Part shown: positions 53,252-62,359 of the stretch, piece by piece
Position numbering within the stretch: the stretch's first letter is position 1
Layout of the letters: each line of letters opens with the position of its first letter
From: Bog-113 sp963752695
Lineage (GTDB): Bacteria; Acidobacteriota; Terriglobia; Bryobacterales; Bryobacteraceae
Length of the DNA: 64,000 nucleotides
Assembly (NCBI GenBank): GCA_963752695.1
Contig: CAVVZB010000003.1
Coordinates: forward strand, 124,001-188,000
Direction: 5' to 3'
Notes under the pieces: generated by a model
What the model was told of the DNA's origin: nothing
Database searches by the model: none
The model's input: only the letters and a program-made list of their open reading frames with translations
Position numbers and translations under genes: made by a program

Positions 53252-55636
53252 GTGCTCCTATCAGCCGTTCGTCCTCATTGTCAATCCCGAATTTACGTCT
53301 GTCTTCTGGCGCTCGCTTCTTGCATGCCGCTACTGGCGGACGCCGCCAAATCAGCGCCTACGGAGACTCCCGCCGCTCATCCCACTGACCAGGTTGCCGC
53401 TCAAGCGCTCCTGACCAAATATTGCGTTCTCTGCCATAGCGACAAACTCCACACCGCGGGAATCAGTCTGCAGAATCTCGATCCGTCGATGCATGGTGCA
53501 AGCGCGGCCACTTGGGAAAAAGTTCTTCGTAAAGTAAGCAGCGGCCAGATGCCCCCGGTGGGGTTGCCCCGTCCGAAACCGGAAGCCTCCGCTGCCTTCA
53601 CTAAATGGGTGATGGACTCCCTCGACGCCACTGCGTTGGCGAACCCGAACCCAGGACACCCGACGATTCACCGATTGAATCGAGCCGAGTACAGCAATTC
53701 GATCCGCGATTTGCTGGCGCTCGACGTCAAAGCCGGGGCGAAGTTGCCGGCTGACGATACCGGATATGGCTTCGACAATATCGGCGATGTGCTGTCGATG
53801 TCACCAGTGTTGATTGAGCGGTATGTTTCGGTGGCGCGGTCGGTGAGCCGGGCAGCGGTTGGCGACACAGCGATCAAGCCGGAAGTGGATGAGTTCCGCC
53901 CGGGAAAAGAGCCGGCAGCCAAGAGTACGCGGGCAAGCGATGCGCTACCTTTCGATTCTGCTGGCGGCGTGCTTGTGAGCTATCACTTCCCGGTGGATGC
54001 CCAATACGTCTTCAAAATCAAGCTGCCGCCCGTGGTGCAAGGGTTTGATGCGCCTAGTCAGATTCCTCGCTACTTAGAGCTGAAAATGCCGGTGAAGGCG
54101 GGTTTGCACGAGGTAGGTGCGACGTTCCTGGCGGAGAATTTGGCGCCGGAGACGATCGGGACGGGCGCTAAGAAGGTTGCGATCAATCCCGAAGCCATTT
54201 CAAGTTCGAAATTAGATCTGCGCATTGACGGAGCGCGGGTGAAGATGTACGACGTCGAGCATCGCGGCGAATACCCACAGCTCGCCAGTTTGACCATCGC
54301 CGGACCTTATGATGTGGTTGGCGCGGGTGAGACGCAGAGCCGCCAGAAGATTTTCATCTGCCGGCCGACTACGTCCGGGCAGGAAGTGGGTTGCGCGAAG
54401 AAAATTCTAACCGCCTTGGGCCATCGGGCGTATCGCCGTCCGTTCACGGAAGCAGATTTGAAGCCGCTGATGGCGTTTTATGAGCAAGGCCGGCATGAAG
54501 GGAATTTCGACTCAGGGATCAGCATGGCGTTGCGTGCGATGTTGGTTTCGCCGAATTTCCTGTTCCGGGTGGAGCACGATCCCACCGGAAGCGCTCCAGG
54601 AACCGTGCACCGGGTGAGCGATCTTGAGCTAGCTTCGCGGCTCTCATTCTTCTTGTGGAGCAGCATCCCGGATGATGAGCTGCTGAAGCTGGCCGAAGAG
54701 GGCAAGCTGAAGAATCCGGAAGTGCTCTCGGCACAAGTTGATCGGATGTTGGCGGATACGCGATCAAAGGCGTTTTCGGCGAATTTCACAGGACAGTGGC
54801 TGTTCCTGCGCAACCTGGCGAAAGTGACGCCTGATCCGGATCTGTTCCCCCAGTTCGATCAGGGATTGGCACAGTCGTTCAAGGAAGAAACCGAGCTGTT
54901 CTTCGATGCCATTTTGCGGGAGAACCGGCCGATCACCGATCTTCTGAGCGCGAATTTCACTTACCTCAACCAGCGGCTGGCGCAGCATTACGATATTCCG
55001 AACGTGTATGGGTCGCAATTCCGCAGGGTTTCGTTGACCGGCGACACGCGCGGCGGGCTCTTGGGGCAGGGAAGCATTCTGACGGTGACCTCGTATCCCA
55101 ACCGGACTTCGGTGGTGCAGCGCGGCAAGTGGGTGCTGGAGAATTTGCTAGGAAGCGGCCCGCCGCCACCTCCACCGGACATTCCGGCGCTGGAAGCACA
55201 CGCCAAGGACGGTCGGTCGCTGACCATGCGGCAGGCGATGGAGCAGCATCGCGCCAATCCGACTTGCGCCGGATGCCACTCGCGGATGGATCCGATCGGT
55301 TTTTCGCTTGAAAATTACGATGGCATCGGGCAATGGCGTGCGAAGGATGGCGGCAGTCCCATCGATACATCGGGTAAGCTGCCGGATGGCACCAAGTTCG
55401 ACGGTCCGAAGGGGCTGAAGACGTTGCTGACCACCACCTATAAAGATCAGTTCGTGACTACGTTTACCGAAAAGCTGATGACCTACGCCATGGGCAGGGG
55501 CGTGGAGTATTACGATGAACCGGCGGTGCGGGCCGTGATCCGCGACGCGGCGGCCCAGAATACAACTATCCCGGCATTGATCCACTCGATCGTTAAGAAT
55601 CCGCAGTTCCAGACAAGGAGAACCCCCGAATTATGA
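53252..55636 (+). CDS. Exported DUF1592/DUF1588/DUF1587-family protein with cytochrome-c-like motifs
   Basis: A 794-residue protein of the planctomycete/acidobacterial type. A hydrophobic leader (residues 14-31) precedes a cytochrome-c-like segment with a haem motif C58-V-L-C61-H62. Then come the DUF1587 part (HRLNRAEYSNSIRDLLALD), the DUF1595 part (AYRRPFTEADLKPLM), DUF1592 (RVSDLELASRLSFFLWSSIPDDELL), DUF1588 with C672-AG-C675-H676 and MDPIGFSLENYD, and DUF1585 (TTFTEKLMTYAMGRGVEYYD). No enzymatic activity is established that I know of; a periplasmic redox role is inferred. The start is GTG with no SD. It overlaps the DUF1552 gene by ATGA. Confidence 0.9.
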   Translation: MLLSAVRPHCQSRIYVCLLALASCMPLLADAAKSAPTETPAAHPTDQVAAQALLTKYCVLCHSDKLHTAGISLQNLDPSMHGASAATWEKVLRKVSSGQMPPVGLPRPKPEASAAFTKWVMDSLDATALANPNPGHPTIHRLNRAEYSNSIRDLLALDVKAGAKLPADDTGYGFDNIGDVLSMSPVLIERYVSVARSVSRAAVGDTAIKPEVDEFRPGKEPAAKSTRASDALPFDSAGGVLVSYHFPVDAQYVFKIKLPPVVQGFDAPSQIPRYLELKMPVKAGLHEVGATFLAENLAPETIGTGAKKVAINPEAISSSKLDLRIDGARVKMYDVEHRGEYPQLASLTIAGPYDVVGAGETQSRQKIFICRPTTSGQEVGCAKKILTALGHRAYRRPFTEADLKPLMAFYEQGRHEGNFDSGISMALRAMLVSPNFLFRVEHDPTGSAPGTVHRVSDLELASRLSFFLWSSIPDDELLKLAEEGKLKNPEVLSAQVDRMLADTRSKAFSANFTGQWLFLRNLAKVTPDPDLFPQFDQGLAQSFKEETELFFDAILRENRPITDLLSANFTYLNQRLAQHYDIPNVYGSQFRRVSLTGDTRGGLLGQGSILTVTSYPNRTSVVQRGKWVLENLLGSGPPPPPPDIPALEAHAKDGRSLTMRQAMEQHRANPTCAGCHSRMDPIGFSLENYDGIGQWRAKDGGSPIDTSGKLPDGTKFDGPKGLKTLLTTTYKDQFVTTFTEKLMTYAMGRGVEYYDEPAVRAVIRDAAAQNTTIPALIHSIVKNPQFQTRRTPEL

Positions 55637-56988
55637 TGCTCACCCAAAAAGCCCTGGCTCGCCGCAGTTTTCTGCGAGGCGCAGGCGTCGCGATGGCGCT
55701 GCCTTTCCTCGATGCAATGGTTCCGGCGATGAAGGCCACCGGACTTTCGGCTGCAAATCCCGCCGTTCGGATGGGCTTTGTCTATGTGCCGAACGGGATT
55801 ATCTCCAAGGGCTGGCTGCCCTCGAAGGTGGGCACCGGATATGAGTTCATGAGCTCCATGAAGCCCCTGGAACCGTTTCGCGAAAAGATGCTCGTGCTGA
55901 GCAATCTCATGCAGAATGGTGGCCGCGCTCTGGGCGATGGCGCGGGCGATCACGCCCGGGCGGGCGCTAGTTGGCTGACCGGCGTTCATCCCAAGCGGAC
56001 CGGCGGGGCGGATATTCGGGCGGGGATTTCGGCGGATCAGGTTGCCGCGCGGGAACTCGGGAACAAAACGCAGTTTGGATCGCTGGAGATTGGTCTCGAG
56101 GAGCCCAATCTGGCAGGCGATTGCGATAGCGGTTACAGTTGCGCTTACACCAATACGATCTCTTGGCGCACCCCAACCACGCCGAATCCCATGGAAGTAA
56201 ACCCGCGAGCGGTGTTCGAGCGCCTCTTTGGCGACGGCGAGACGACCGATCCGAAGTCGCGGCTCAAGGTATTGCGGGAGAATCGCAGCCTGTTAGATTT
56301 CGTGCGCGGCGATGTAGCTCGTCTGGAACCGACGCTTGGCGCTCGCGACAAGACTAAACTTGACGAGTATCTGGAAGGTATCCGCGATATCGAGCGGCGG
56401 ATTCAGAAGGCTGAGCAACAGAGTGCAACCGTTCAGATGCCGCTGATTGAACGGCCATCGGGCATTCCTGAAGAGTTCGAAGATCACGCCAAGCTGATGA
56501 GCGATCTGATGGTGATCGCGTTCCAGACCGATATGACACGGGTAGTGAGTTTCATGATGGCGCGGGAAGGCAGCAATCGCAGCTACCGGTCGATCGGGGT
56601 TCCGGACGGCCATCACTCAGTGACCCATCATCAAAACGATCCGGAAAAGATTGCTAAAACGATGAAAATCGACGAGTTGCACGTCCGAACGCTTGCCTAC
56701 CTTCTGGGGCGCATGGAGGCGACCAAAGACGGTGACGGTACGCTTCTGGATCATTCGATGATCTTGTTCGGCAGCAGCATTGGCGATGGAAACGCGCATA
56801 CTCACCACGATTTGCCGCTGGTGCTGGCGGGTGGGGCGAACGTGAACATCAAGGGCGGGCGGCATATCCGGTACGCGCCGGAAACGCCGATGAATAATCT
56901 CCTTGTGACCATGTTGGACAAGGCGGGTGTTCCGGCGGAGAAGTTGGGCGACGCCACCGGCGAATTGGACCAACTGTCCGGAGTCTAG
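55633..56988 (+). CDS. Tat-exported DUF1552 protein
   Basis: A 451-residue protein with a twin-arginine leader (LARRSFLRGAGVAMALPFLD). The DUF1552 body includes MGFVYVPNGIISKGWLP, HARAGASWLTGVHPKRTGGADI, NTISWRTPTTPNPMEVNPRAVFERLFG, and HSMILFGSSIGDGNAHTHHDLPLVLAGG. It is remotely like the alkaline-phosphatase/sulfatase-type DUF1501 group. The family almost always follows a DUF1592 gene. The ATG overlaps the DUF1592 stop, so the two are coupled and probably form a complex or pathway. The function is unknown. Confidence 0.9.
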   Translation: MMLTQKALARRSFLRGAGVAMALPFLDAMVPAMKATGLSAANPAVRMGFVYVPNGIISKGWLPSKVGTGYEFMSSMKPLEPFREKMLVLSNLMQNGGRALGDGAGDHARAGASWLTGVHPKRTGGADIRAGISADQVAARELGNKTQFGSLEIGLEEPNLAGDCDSGYSCAYTNTISWRTPTTPNPMEVNPRAVFERLFGDGETTDPKSRLKVLRENRSLLDFVRGDVARLEPTLGARDKTKLDEYLEGIRDIERRIQKAEQQSATVQMPLIERPSGIPEEFEDHAKLMSDLMVIAFQTDMTRVVSFMMAREGSNRSYRSIGVPDGHHSVTHHQNDPEKIAKTMKIDELHVRTLAYLLGRMEATKDGDGTLLDHSMILFGSSIGDGNAHTHHDLPLVLAGGANVNIKGGRHIRYAPETPMNNLLVTMLDKAGVPAEKLGDATGELDQLSGV

Positions 56989-56995
56989 ACGGCGC

Positions 56996-58339
56996 ATGAA
57001 GGCGGCAACTGTATTTGGGCGGGCGTTGGCGGCGGTGCTGATCTTGCCGTGCGCCGGTGCGGGAACAGTCGATCTGATCGAAGCGATCAAGGATCATAAC
57101 CGCCCGCGCGTGATTGCGCTGTTGAAAGCGCATGTCGATGTAAAAGCGGCGCAGCCGGACGGAGCTACCGCGCTCGCCTGGGCTGCGTACCTGGACGAAG
57201 CGGATGTGGTGGACCTGCTGATGAAGGCGGGCGCCACGCCCAATACGACCGATCAATACGGAGAGACGCCGCTGACGCTGGCGGCTGCGACTGGCGATGC
57301 GGCCGTAATGGCGAAGCTGGTAGCGGCAGGGGCCGATGCGACGGCTGCAAGGTGGAACGGCGAGACGGCTTTGATGGTGGCGGCGCGGGCAGGGACGCTT
57401 CCGGGAGTGAAGCTATTACTGGAGCATGGCGCGAAGATCGACGCGGCGGAGACTCGTAAAGGGCAAAATGCTCTCATGTGGGCCGCTGCGGAGGGCCACT
57501 GCGAGATTGTCGACTACTTGATCAAGCGCGGCGCCGACGTGAAAGCTGTATCCAAGGGCGGGTTTACCCCACTCGTGTTCGCGGCGCAGAAAGGCGATGT
57601 GCAGTCGGTCAAGAGTCTGCTGGACGCCGGGCTGAGTCCGAACTACGTTTTATCAAACGGGGCGAGCGTGCTGGGCGTGGCGGTCACGGGCGGGAAAGCG
57701 GACGTCGTCAAAGTGCTGCTTGATCATAACGTTAACGTCAACTCCGCCGATAAAGACGGCAACACGCCGCTGCATGTAGCTTCTCAGTCGGGCAATCTGG
57801 AGGTGGTGAAGGCGTTGTTGGCCAAAGGTGCCGATGTGAACGCGTTGACGATGAAGATTACGCCGGCGGGAAAGGGGGGAAATCCCTTTCGTGCCCCGGT
57901 TGGACAGCAGACCGCATTATTGCTGGCGGCAAAGGCGAACCACGAAGACGTCATGCGGGCCTTGGTTGCAGCAGGCGCTAACCCGAAGATCAAGGGCCAG
58001 GATGGCACCACTCTGCTAATGGCTGCGGCCGGAAGCGGGCATCTTGATGTGGTGAAGTACGCCTACGAACTTGACCCCGATCTGACAGCGGTCACCACCC
58101 GCAAGAGCACGGTGATGCATGCTGCCGTAATGGGAACGCTTCAGGTTTCGACGCAAGCTGAGATTTGCAGCGTTATTCGCTTCCTCGCCGAAAAGGGCGC
58201 AGATGTCGATCCGGAAGACGTGAATGGCCGAACGCCAATGGTAATTGCTAATTTCCTGCCGATCGATGAAGCCGTCACTTTGATGAACAAGCTGATCGCC
58301 GATGCCGGCGGCACGCCCAAAAAGCCCGTCAAGCGGTAG
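56996..58339 (+). CDS. Exported ankyrin-repeat protein
   Basis: A 447-residue protein with a signal peptide (AATVFGRALAAVLILPCAGAG), then about ten ankyrin repeats across nearly the whole length, e.g. DGATALAWAAYLDEADVVDL, YGETPLTLAAATGDAAVMAK, NGETALMVAARAGTLPGVKL and DGNTPLHVASQSGNLEVVKA. Ankyrin repeats bind proteins, so this is likely a scaffold. The start ATG 56996 lies seven bases after the DUF1552 stop; an earlier in-frame start would overlap that gene. It completes a three-gene operon of a kind I know from Acidobacteria and Planctomycetes. Confidence 0.9.
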   Translation: MKAATVFGRALAAVLILPCAGAGTVDLIEAIKDHNRPRVIALLKAHVDVKAAQPDGATALAWAAYLDEADVVDLLMKAGATPNTTDQYGETPLTLAAATGDAAVMAKLVAAGADATAARWNGETALMVAARAGTLPGVKLLLEHGAKIDAAETRKGQNALMWAAAEGHCEIVDYLIKRGADVKAVSKGGFTPLVFAAQKGDVQSVKSLLDAGLSPNYVLSNGASVLGVAVTGGKADVVKVLLDHNVNVNSADKDGNTPLHVASQSGNLEVVKALLAKGADVNALTMKITPAGKGGNPFRAPVGQQTALLLAAKANHEDVMRALVAAGANPKIKGQDGTTLLMAAAGSGHLDVVKYAYELDPDLTAVTTRKSTVMHAAVMGTLQVSTQAEICSVIRFLAEKGADVDPEDVNGRTPMVIANFLPIDEAVTLMNKLIADAGGTPKKPVKR

Positions 58340-58437
58340 ATTTCCTCAATCCGGCCTGCTCCGTTTAGGAGGGTTGGCGCGCACCGTTCGCGGTTCGCTC
58401 CACCGGAAATGGTACAAAACAGGTAAAGCCATTTTCC

Positions 58438-59724
58438 ATGCCAGCCACACTTCCCGTTGTGCGTGATATTGAAGTCACCACCCTGCCCAACGGCGTTCGC
58501 GTTATTACCGAGCAGATGCCTCACGTGCGATCCGTCTGTGTCGGAGTTTGGATCGGAACCGGTTCCCGTTCCGAAACCGCGGATCAGAATGGCCTTTCGC
58601 ACTTCATCGAGCATATGTTGTTCAAGGGCAGCGCGACGCGCTCGGCCGAGCAAATCGCCCGCTCAGTGGACTCGATTGGGGGCAATTTAGACGCGTTCAC
58701 AGCCAAGGAACTGGTTTGCTACAACACCAAGGTTCTGGACGAGCATTTGCCGCTTGCCTTCGACGTTCTGAGCGACCTGGTGCTGCATCCACTTTTCCGC
58801 GAGGAAGACATCGAAAAAGAAAAGGGCGTCATCCTGGAAGAGCTCAAGATGGAGGCCGACAACCCGGATTATCTGGTGCACGAGCTGTTCTCGGCCAACT
58901 TCTGGCGCGATCACCCGATCGGGCGGCCCATCCTTGGAACGCGGCAAACGGTGACGGGATTCGATCGCGATAAGATGCTCGGCTACTATCGCAGCGTGTA
59001 TTCGCCGACTAATCTGCTGATCACCGCGGCGGGCAATCTGGAACATCACCGGCTGGAGCAACTTGCCCGGGATTATTTCGCCGGGCTCGCGCCTTACAAC
59101 CCGCCGGAAGCGCAAGCCGTTCCGAAAACGCACGCGCGTATCACGCTGAAGCACAAGAAAGAGTTGGAGCAGGTGCATCTATGTCTCGGGGTGCCCTGTT
59201 ATCCGGTTTCGCATGAGCAGCGATTTGCCTGCTATGTGATGAACAACCTGTTAGGTGGCGGCATGAGCTCGCGCCTGTTCCAGAACATTCGGGAGCGCCA
59301 GGGGCTGGCGTATTCGGTGTTCTCCGATCTGAATCCGTATCGCGATACTGGGTGCCTTTCGGTGTATGCGGGAACGTCGCTCGAATCGGCGCGGAAGGTC
59401 GTGGATTCTATTTTGAAAGAGTTCCGTGATCTTAAGCAGGATGGCATTCCGGCAGAGGAGTTGCGGCGCGGCAAGGATTACCTCAAGGGCTCGCTGATGC
59501 TCAGTCTGGAATCGACCTCCAGCCGCATGTCGAACCTGGCGCGCCAGGAACTGTACTTCCAGCACTTCTTCACGCTGGATGAACTGGTGGATCGCATCGA
59601 AGCGGTGACCGCCGCAGAGGTCCAACACATCGCGCAGACGTTCTTCGATCAGGATCTAATCGCGTTGACGATCCTCGGCAACCTGGATGGATTCAAGATC
59701 ACGCGCGAAGATCTGGTCTGCTAG
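58438..59724 (+). CDS. M16-family zinc metallopeptidase (processing-peptidase-like)
   Basis: A 428-residue peptidase of the pitrilysin/mitochondrial processing peptidase clan. The inverted zinc motif is H55-FIE58-H59 in GLSHFIEHMLFKGSATRSAEQIA. The third ligand is Glu134 or Glu135 in EKGVILEELKMEADNPD. The second half carries NNLLGGGMSSRLFQNIRERQGLAYSV, the substrate-contact region. It has no signal peptide, so a cytoplasmic peptidase like the YmxG/PqqL group is likely. The ATG at 58438 has only a distant SD. It stands alone on the plus strand. Confidence 0.93.
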   Translation: MPATLPVVRDIEVTTLPNGVRVITEQMPHVRSVCVGVWIGTGSRSETADQNGLSHFIEHMLFKGSATRSAEQIARSVDSIGGNLDAFTAKELVCYNTKVLDEHLPLAFDVLSDLVLHPLFREEDIEKEKGVILEELKMEADNPDYLVHELFSANFWRDHPIGRPILGTRQTVTGFDRDKMLGYYRSVYSPTNLLITAAGNLEHHRLEQLARDYFAGLAPYNPPEAQAVPKTHARITLKHKKELEQVHLCLGVPCYPVSHEQRFACYVMNNLLGGGMSSRLFQNIRERQGLAYSVFSDLNPYRDTGCLSVYAGTSLESARKVVDSILKEFRDLKQDGIPAEELRRGKDYLKGSLMLSLESTSSRMSNLARQELYFQHFFTLDELVDRIEAVTAAEVQHIAQTFFDQDLIALTILGNLDGFKITREDLVC

Positions 59725-59734
59725 AAAACCGCGC

Positions 59735-60688
59735 TTACTTCTTACCTAAGCCCAACAGTCCGCCATTTTCGTCGCGCAGCATGCACGTGCCCACGTACTG
59801 TTGCATGGATCGGGTTGCAGATAGGTCGTGGTAGACGAACGATCCTTTCACGAAGAAATGGCAGACCATGGCTTTGCGGGAGAGTTGAACATTCTTGCGT
59901 GGCGAGCCGCCATGAATCAGATTGGCGTGCCAGATGAGCACATCGCCGCGGTTGGCGTGGAAGTAGTGCGGTTCGATTCCGGTTTGTTCCGCCATTTGGC
60001 GAATTCGCGGCTCGTACTTTTCGTGATAGGGAGCGTAGCCGCGCTCCTTGAACTCAGCTTCGGAGAGATCGACGTCTCTACTGAAGACGTATGGCAGGCG
60101 ATGGCTTCCGGGGTAGAACACGAGTGGGCCGCAATCCGGGTGAATATCTTCGAAAGCGATCCAGGCTGCGGTCAGGTACCCCAGCGGATACGTCGTCATG
60201 TGGATCGAATCGGAATGCAGGCCTTGCTGGGAGCCCTTATGCGACAGGATGGTCTGCAGCGGCCGGGGTTCCCGCTCCATGAGGACCTGAATCCAGTGGC
60301 GCAAACCTGCGTGCTTAAGGACGCGGCAGAGGGCGGCGGCTTTCTTGTGCGGATTCAGTGAGCGGCCGGGGTAAGGGTCGGCGTCGCTGGCAAGTTCCGG
60401 CGGCAGGACAATGCGGCCCGCCGCAATTGCTTGTTCGTAACCGTCCCAGACAGCATCGAGAGTCCGATCGTCAAATAGCCGCTCAATAACGACATAGCCG
60501 TTGGCATGCCAGAAGCGGCATTGCCGGGCTTCTTCGCTTGTGATTTCGCCAGCCGCTTCTTTTGCCTCGATGCGTTCCAATGCGTCGGCGCGATCCAGCC
60601 AGGGATAAGGGCCGGAATAGGGGAAGTGCTCGGCGCGGAACGCGGGGATCTGGGAGGTTCGGAGGGGCTGGGTGGCGAAGCGGGCCAT
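59735..60688 (-). CDS. Phytanoyl-CoA dioxygenase (PhyH) family Fe(II)/2-oxoglutarate oxygenase
   Basis: A jelly-roll oxygenase of about 317 residues. The iron ligands are His158 and Asp160 (GLHSDSIH) and His259 (LIHGGSPRKN), with the 2-oxoglutarate Arg in QLSRKAMVCHFF. FRFWHANGYVVIERLFDD-type sequence near residue 55 is the usual PhyH start (HANGYVVIERLFDDRTLDAV). The substrate is not readable. The start is set at ATG 60686-60688; the frame continues upstream, but that part overlaps apaG on the other strand. No SD is visible. Confidence 0.85.
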   Translation of the reverse strand: MARFATQPLRTSQIPAFRAEHFPYSGPYPWLDRADALERIEAKEAAGEITSEEARQCRFWHANGYVVIERLFDDRTLDAVWDGYEQAIAAGRIVLPPELASDADPYPGRSLNPHKKAAALCRVLKHAGLRHWIQVLMEREPRPLQTILSHKGSQQGLHSDSIHMTTYPLGYLTAAWIAFEDIHPDCGPLVFYPGSHRLPYVFSRDVDLSEAEFKERGYAPYHEKYEPRIRQMAEQTGIEPHYFHANRGDVLIWHANLIHGGSPRKNVQLSRKAMVCHFFVKGSFVYHDLSATRSMQQYVGTCMLRDENGGLLGLGKK

Positions 60689-60760
60689 CGGAGGCAGTAC
60701 CGATTCTACGCTAAACCCGGGATCTGACGTCAGGACCCAAGCTGTTAGGATAAAGCCAGC

Positions 60761-61177
60761 ATGGCTGTCTCGCCTCTCGATATCGCACCAATGTCCGAAG
60801 CTGTAACGCAGGGGGTCCGCGTGGAGGTCATGGCGCGGCACTCGCCAGAGAACTCGCGTCCCGGAAGCAACGAGTGGTTGTTCGAATACACGGTCCGGAT
60901 CACCAATCAGGGCGAACACACGGTGCAGTTGCTAACGCGGCACTGGATCATCACTGATGCTATCGACCAGAAGCGGGAAGTGAATGGACCGGGGGTGGTT
61001 GGCGAGCAACCGGTGCTCGCCCCCGGAGAAAGTCATCAGTATTCGTCTTGGTGTCCGCTACCGACTCCTACCGGGACCATGCGCGGCAGTTATCGGATGG
61101 TGCGCTTGCCTGGCGGCGAACAGTTCGATGTGGAAATCGCTCCGTTCGGGCTAAAGGCGCGGTACACGGTTCACTAG
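60761..61177 (+). CDS. apaG: ApaG-family protein
   Basis: A 138-residue fibronectin-III-like protein of the ApaG/DUF525 family. The body EWLFEYTVRITNQGEHTVQL, LLTRHWIITDAIDQKREVNG, GPGVVGEQPVLAPGESHQYS and PTPTGTMRGSYRM is diagnostic. ApaG is linked to Co2+ resistance in Salmonella and binds nucleotides in other species; its precise role is unsettled. A second ATG ten codons on (MSEAVTQGV) is an equally good start. Its last four bases overlap the convergent cyclophilin gene. Confidence 0.93.
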   Translation: MAVSPLDIAPMSEAVTQGVRVEVMARHSPENSRPGSNEWLFEYTVRITNQGEHTVQLLTRHWIITDAIDQKREVNGPGVVGEQPVLAPGESHQYSSWCPLPTPTGTMRGSYRMVRLPGGEQFDVEIAPFGLKARYTVH

Positions 61178-61896
61178 GTCTTTTTGACTGCTTTGGCCGC
61201 GGCTGGTTTCGCGCCAGGTGCGGGGCCCACCCTGCGGATCACCACGGTTTTCATGACAACCGGCGTGTTCGGCTTATTGTTCGAAGCGTCGGTAGGTACT
61301 TGGGTGATCTTCGTCACCACGTCCTGGCCGCTTACCACTTGGCCAAAGATCGTGTGATGCCCGTTCAAATGCTCGGGAGTGCCGTCGGTGATGAAGAACT
61401 GAGTCGAACCAGTGTGCGGACGTCCGGTGTTGGCCATGGCGAGCCGGCCATTTACGTCAAACTTCAGTGTAGGCACGAACTCATCAACGATGGTGGGCAC
61501 GCCCCCATCGCCCATACCCGTGCCGGTGGGATCACCACCCTGAATCATGAAGCCCGGGATCACGCGATGGAACGTGAGTCCGTTATAGAACGGCCGCTTA
61601 ACCTTGGCTCCCGTTTTCGGATCGGTAAACTCGCGCAAGCCGCGGGCGAGAGACGTGAAATTTTTCACTGTAACCGGAGCTTCCGATTCGAAGAACTTGC
61701 AGACGATTCGGCCTTCGGTAGTGTTGAACGCGACATACAGACCAGGCTCGGCTGGGAACGTTTGCGTGGGGTCGGCAGCCTTGGTGGCGCTCGGCTTTCC
61801 GGCAGTGTGGTGAACAGCGGTGGCGGAATGGTGGGCGGCGGGTGTCTGGGCAACGGCCACCCAGGTAAGCGTGAAGAAAGTCAGTAAGCTACGCAT
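61174..61896 (-). CDS. Exported cyclophilin-type peptidyl-prolyl isomerase
   Basis: Catalyses cis-trans isomerisation of proline peptide bonds, here outside the cytoplasm. A signal peptide (SLLTFFTLTWVAVAQT) is followed by a His-rich linker (AAHHSATAVHHTAG). The cyclophilin domain has FYNGLTFHRVIPGFMIQGGD, GRLAMANTGRPHTGSTQFFI and HTIFGQVVSGQDVV. The Lys/Ala-rich C-terminus is AAAKAVKKT. ATG 61894-61896 is preferred to an upstream TTG. A perfect TATAAT lies 14 bases upstream. Confidence 0.93.
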   Translation of the reverse strand: MRSLLTFFTLTWVAVAQTPAAHHSATAVHHTAGKPSATKAADPTQTFPAEPGLYVAFNTTEGRIVCKFFESEAPVTVKNFTSLARGLREFTDPKTGAKVKRPFYNGLTFHRVIPGFMIQGGDPTGTGMGDGGVPTIVDEFVPTLKFDVNGRLAMANTGRPHTGSTQFFITDGTPEHLNGHHTIFGQVVSGQDVVTKITQVPTDASNNKPNTPVVMKTVVIRRVGPAPGAKPAAAKAVKKT

Positions 61897-61910
61897 AGGT
61901 TGAAACAAGT

Positions 61911-61916
61911 ATTATA
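61911..61916 (-). promoter_or_regulatory. TATAAT -10-like box 14 bases before the cyclophilin ATG
   Basis: Perfect TATAAT on the minus strand in the 40-base gap between two divergent genes, with no good -35. If used, the cyclophilin mRNA would be nearly leaderless. On the plus strand the overlapping TATACT could serve the divergent gene. Confidence 0.35.
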
Positions 61917-61936
61917 CTGTCCCGAAAGGCACAGTT

Positions 61937-62359
61937 ATGGAACTTGCAGAATCAAACCGGGTGGTTCGCGTAGGAATGGTGGCAGCGGCTGCTTTGTATT
62001 TCGGGTTCACCATGCAGGCGGCCACGAGTGTTGCGGGAAAATGGGCGGGCTCGGTCGACGTGCACGACAGCAGCAGCGGAAGCACTATCTCCACGCCGAT
62101 CCAGGTTGAATTCAAAGATAGGCAGGAGGGTGGCGTTTCCGGCAAGATCGGGCGGGAAGGGGAGCCCGACGCGGTCGAAATCCGAAACGGAAAGATCGAG
62201 GGCAATCACTTAACCTTCGAGGCGGCGAGCGACGAAACCATGGGCGCCATGAAGTTTGACTTATTGCTGGACGGCAACCATCTGGAAGGGCAGCTCAGAG
62301 GCGCGGTGGAAGCCCAAGAGATCCTGGGCAAAGTGAAACTGGACCGGGCGAAGGATTAG
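61937..62359 (+). CDS. Small secreted beta-rich protein of unknown function
   Basis: A 140-residue protein with a hydrophobic leader (about residues 11-29, VGMVAAAALYFGFTMQAAT). The mature part starts VAGKWAGSVDVHDSSSGSTI and continues with alternating strands (VSGKIGREGEPDAVEIRNGK, LTFEAASDETMGAMKFDLLL). It looks like a small lipocalin-like barrel. The 'AGKW.....D' opening is one I associate with acidobacterial secreted proteins; function is unknown. AAAGG precedes the ATG. It diverges from the cyclophilin gene and ends one base before the convergent TPR gene. Confidence 0.75.
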   Translation: MELAESNRVVRVGMVAAAALYFGFTMQAATSVAGKWAGSVDVHDSSSGSTISTPIQVEFKDRQEGGVSGKIGREGEPDAVEIRNGKIEGNHLTFEAASDETMGAMKFDLLLDGNHLEGQLRGAVEAQEILGKVKLDRAKD

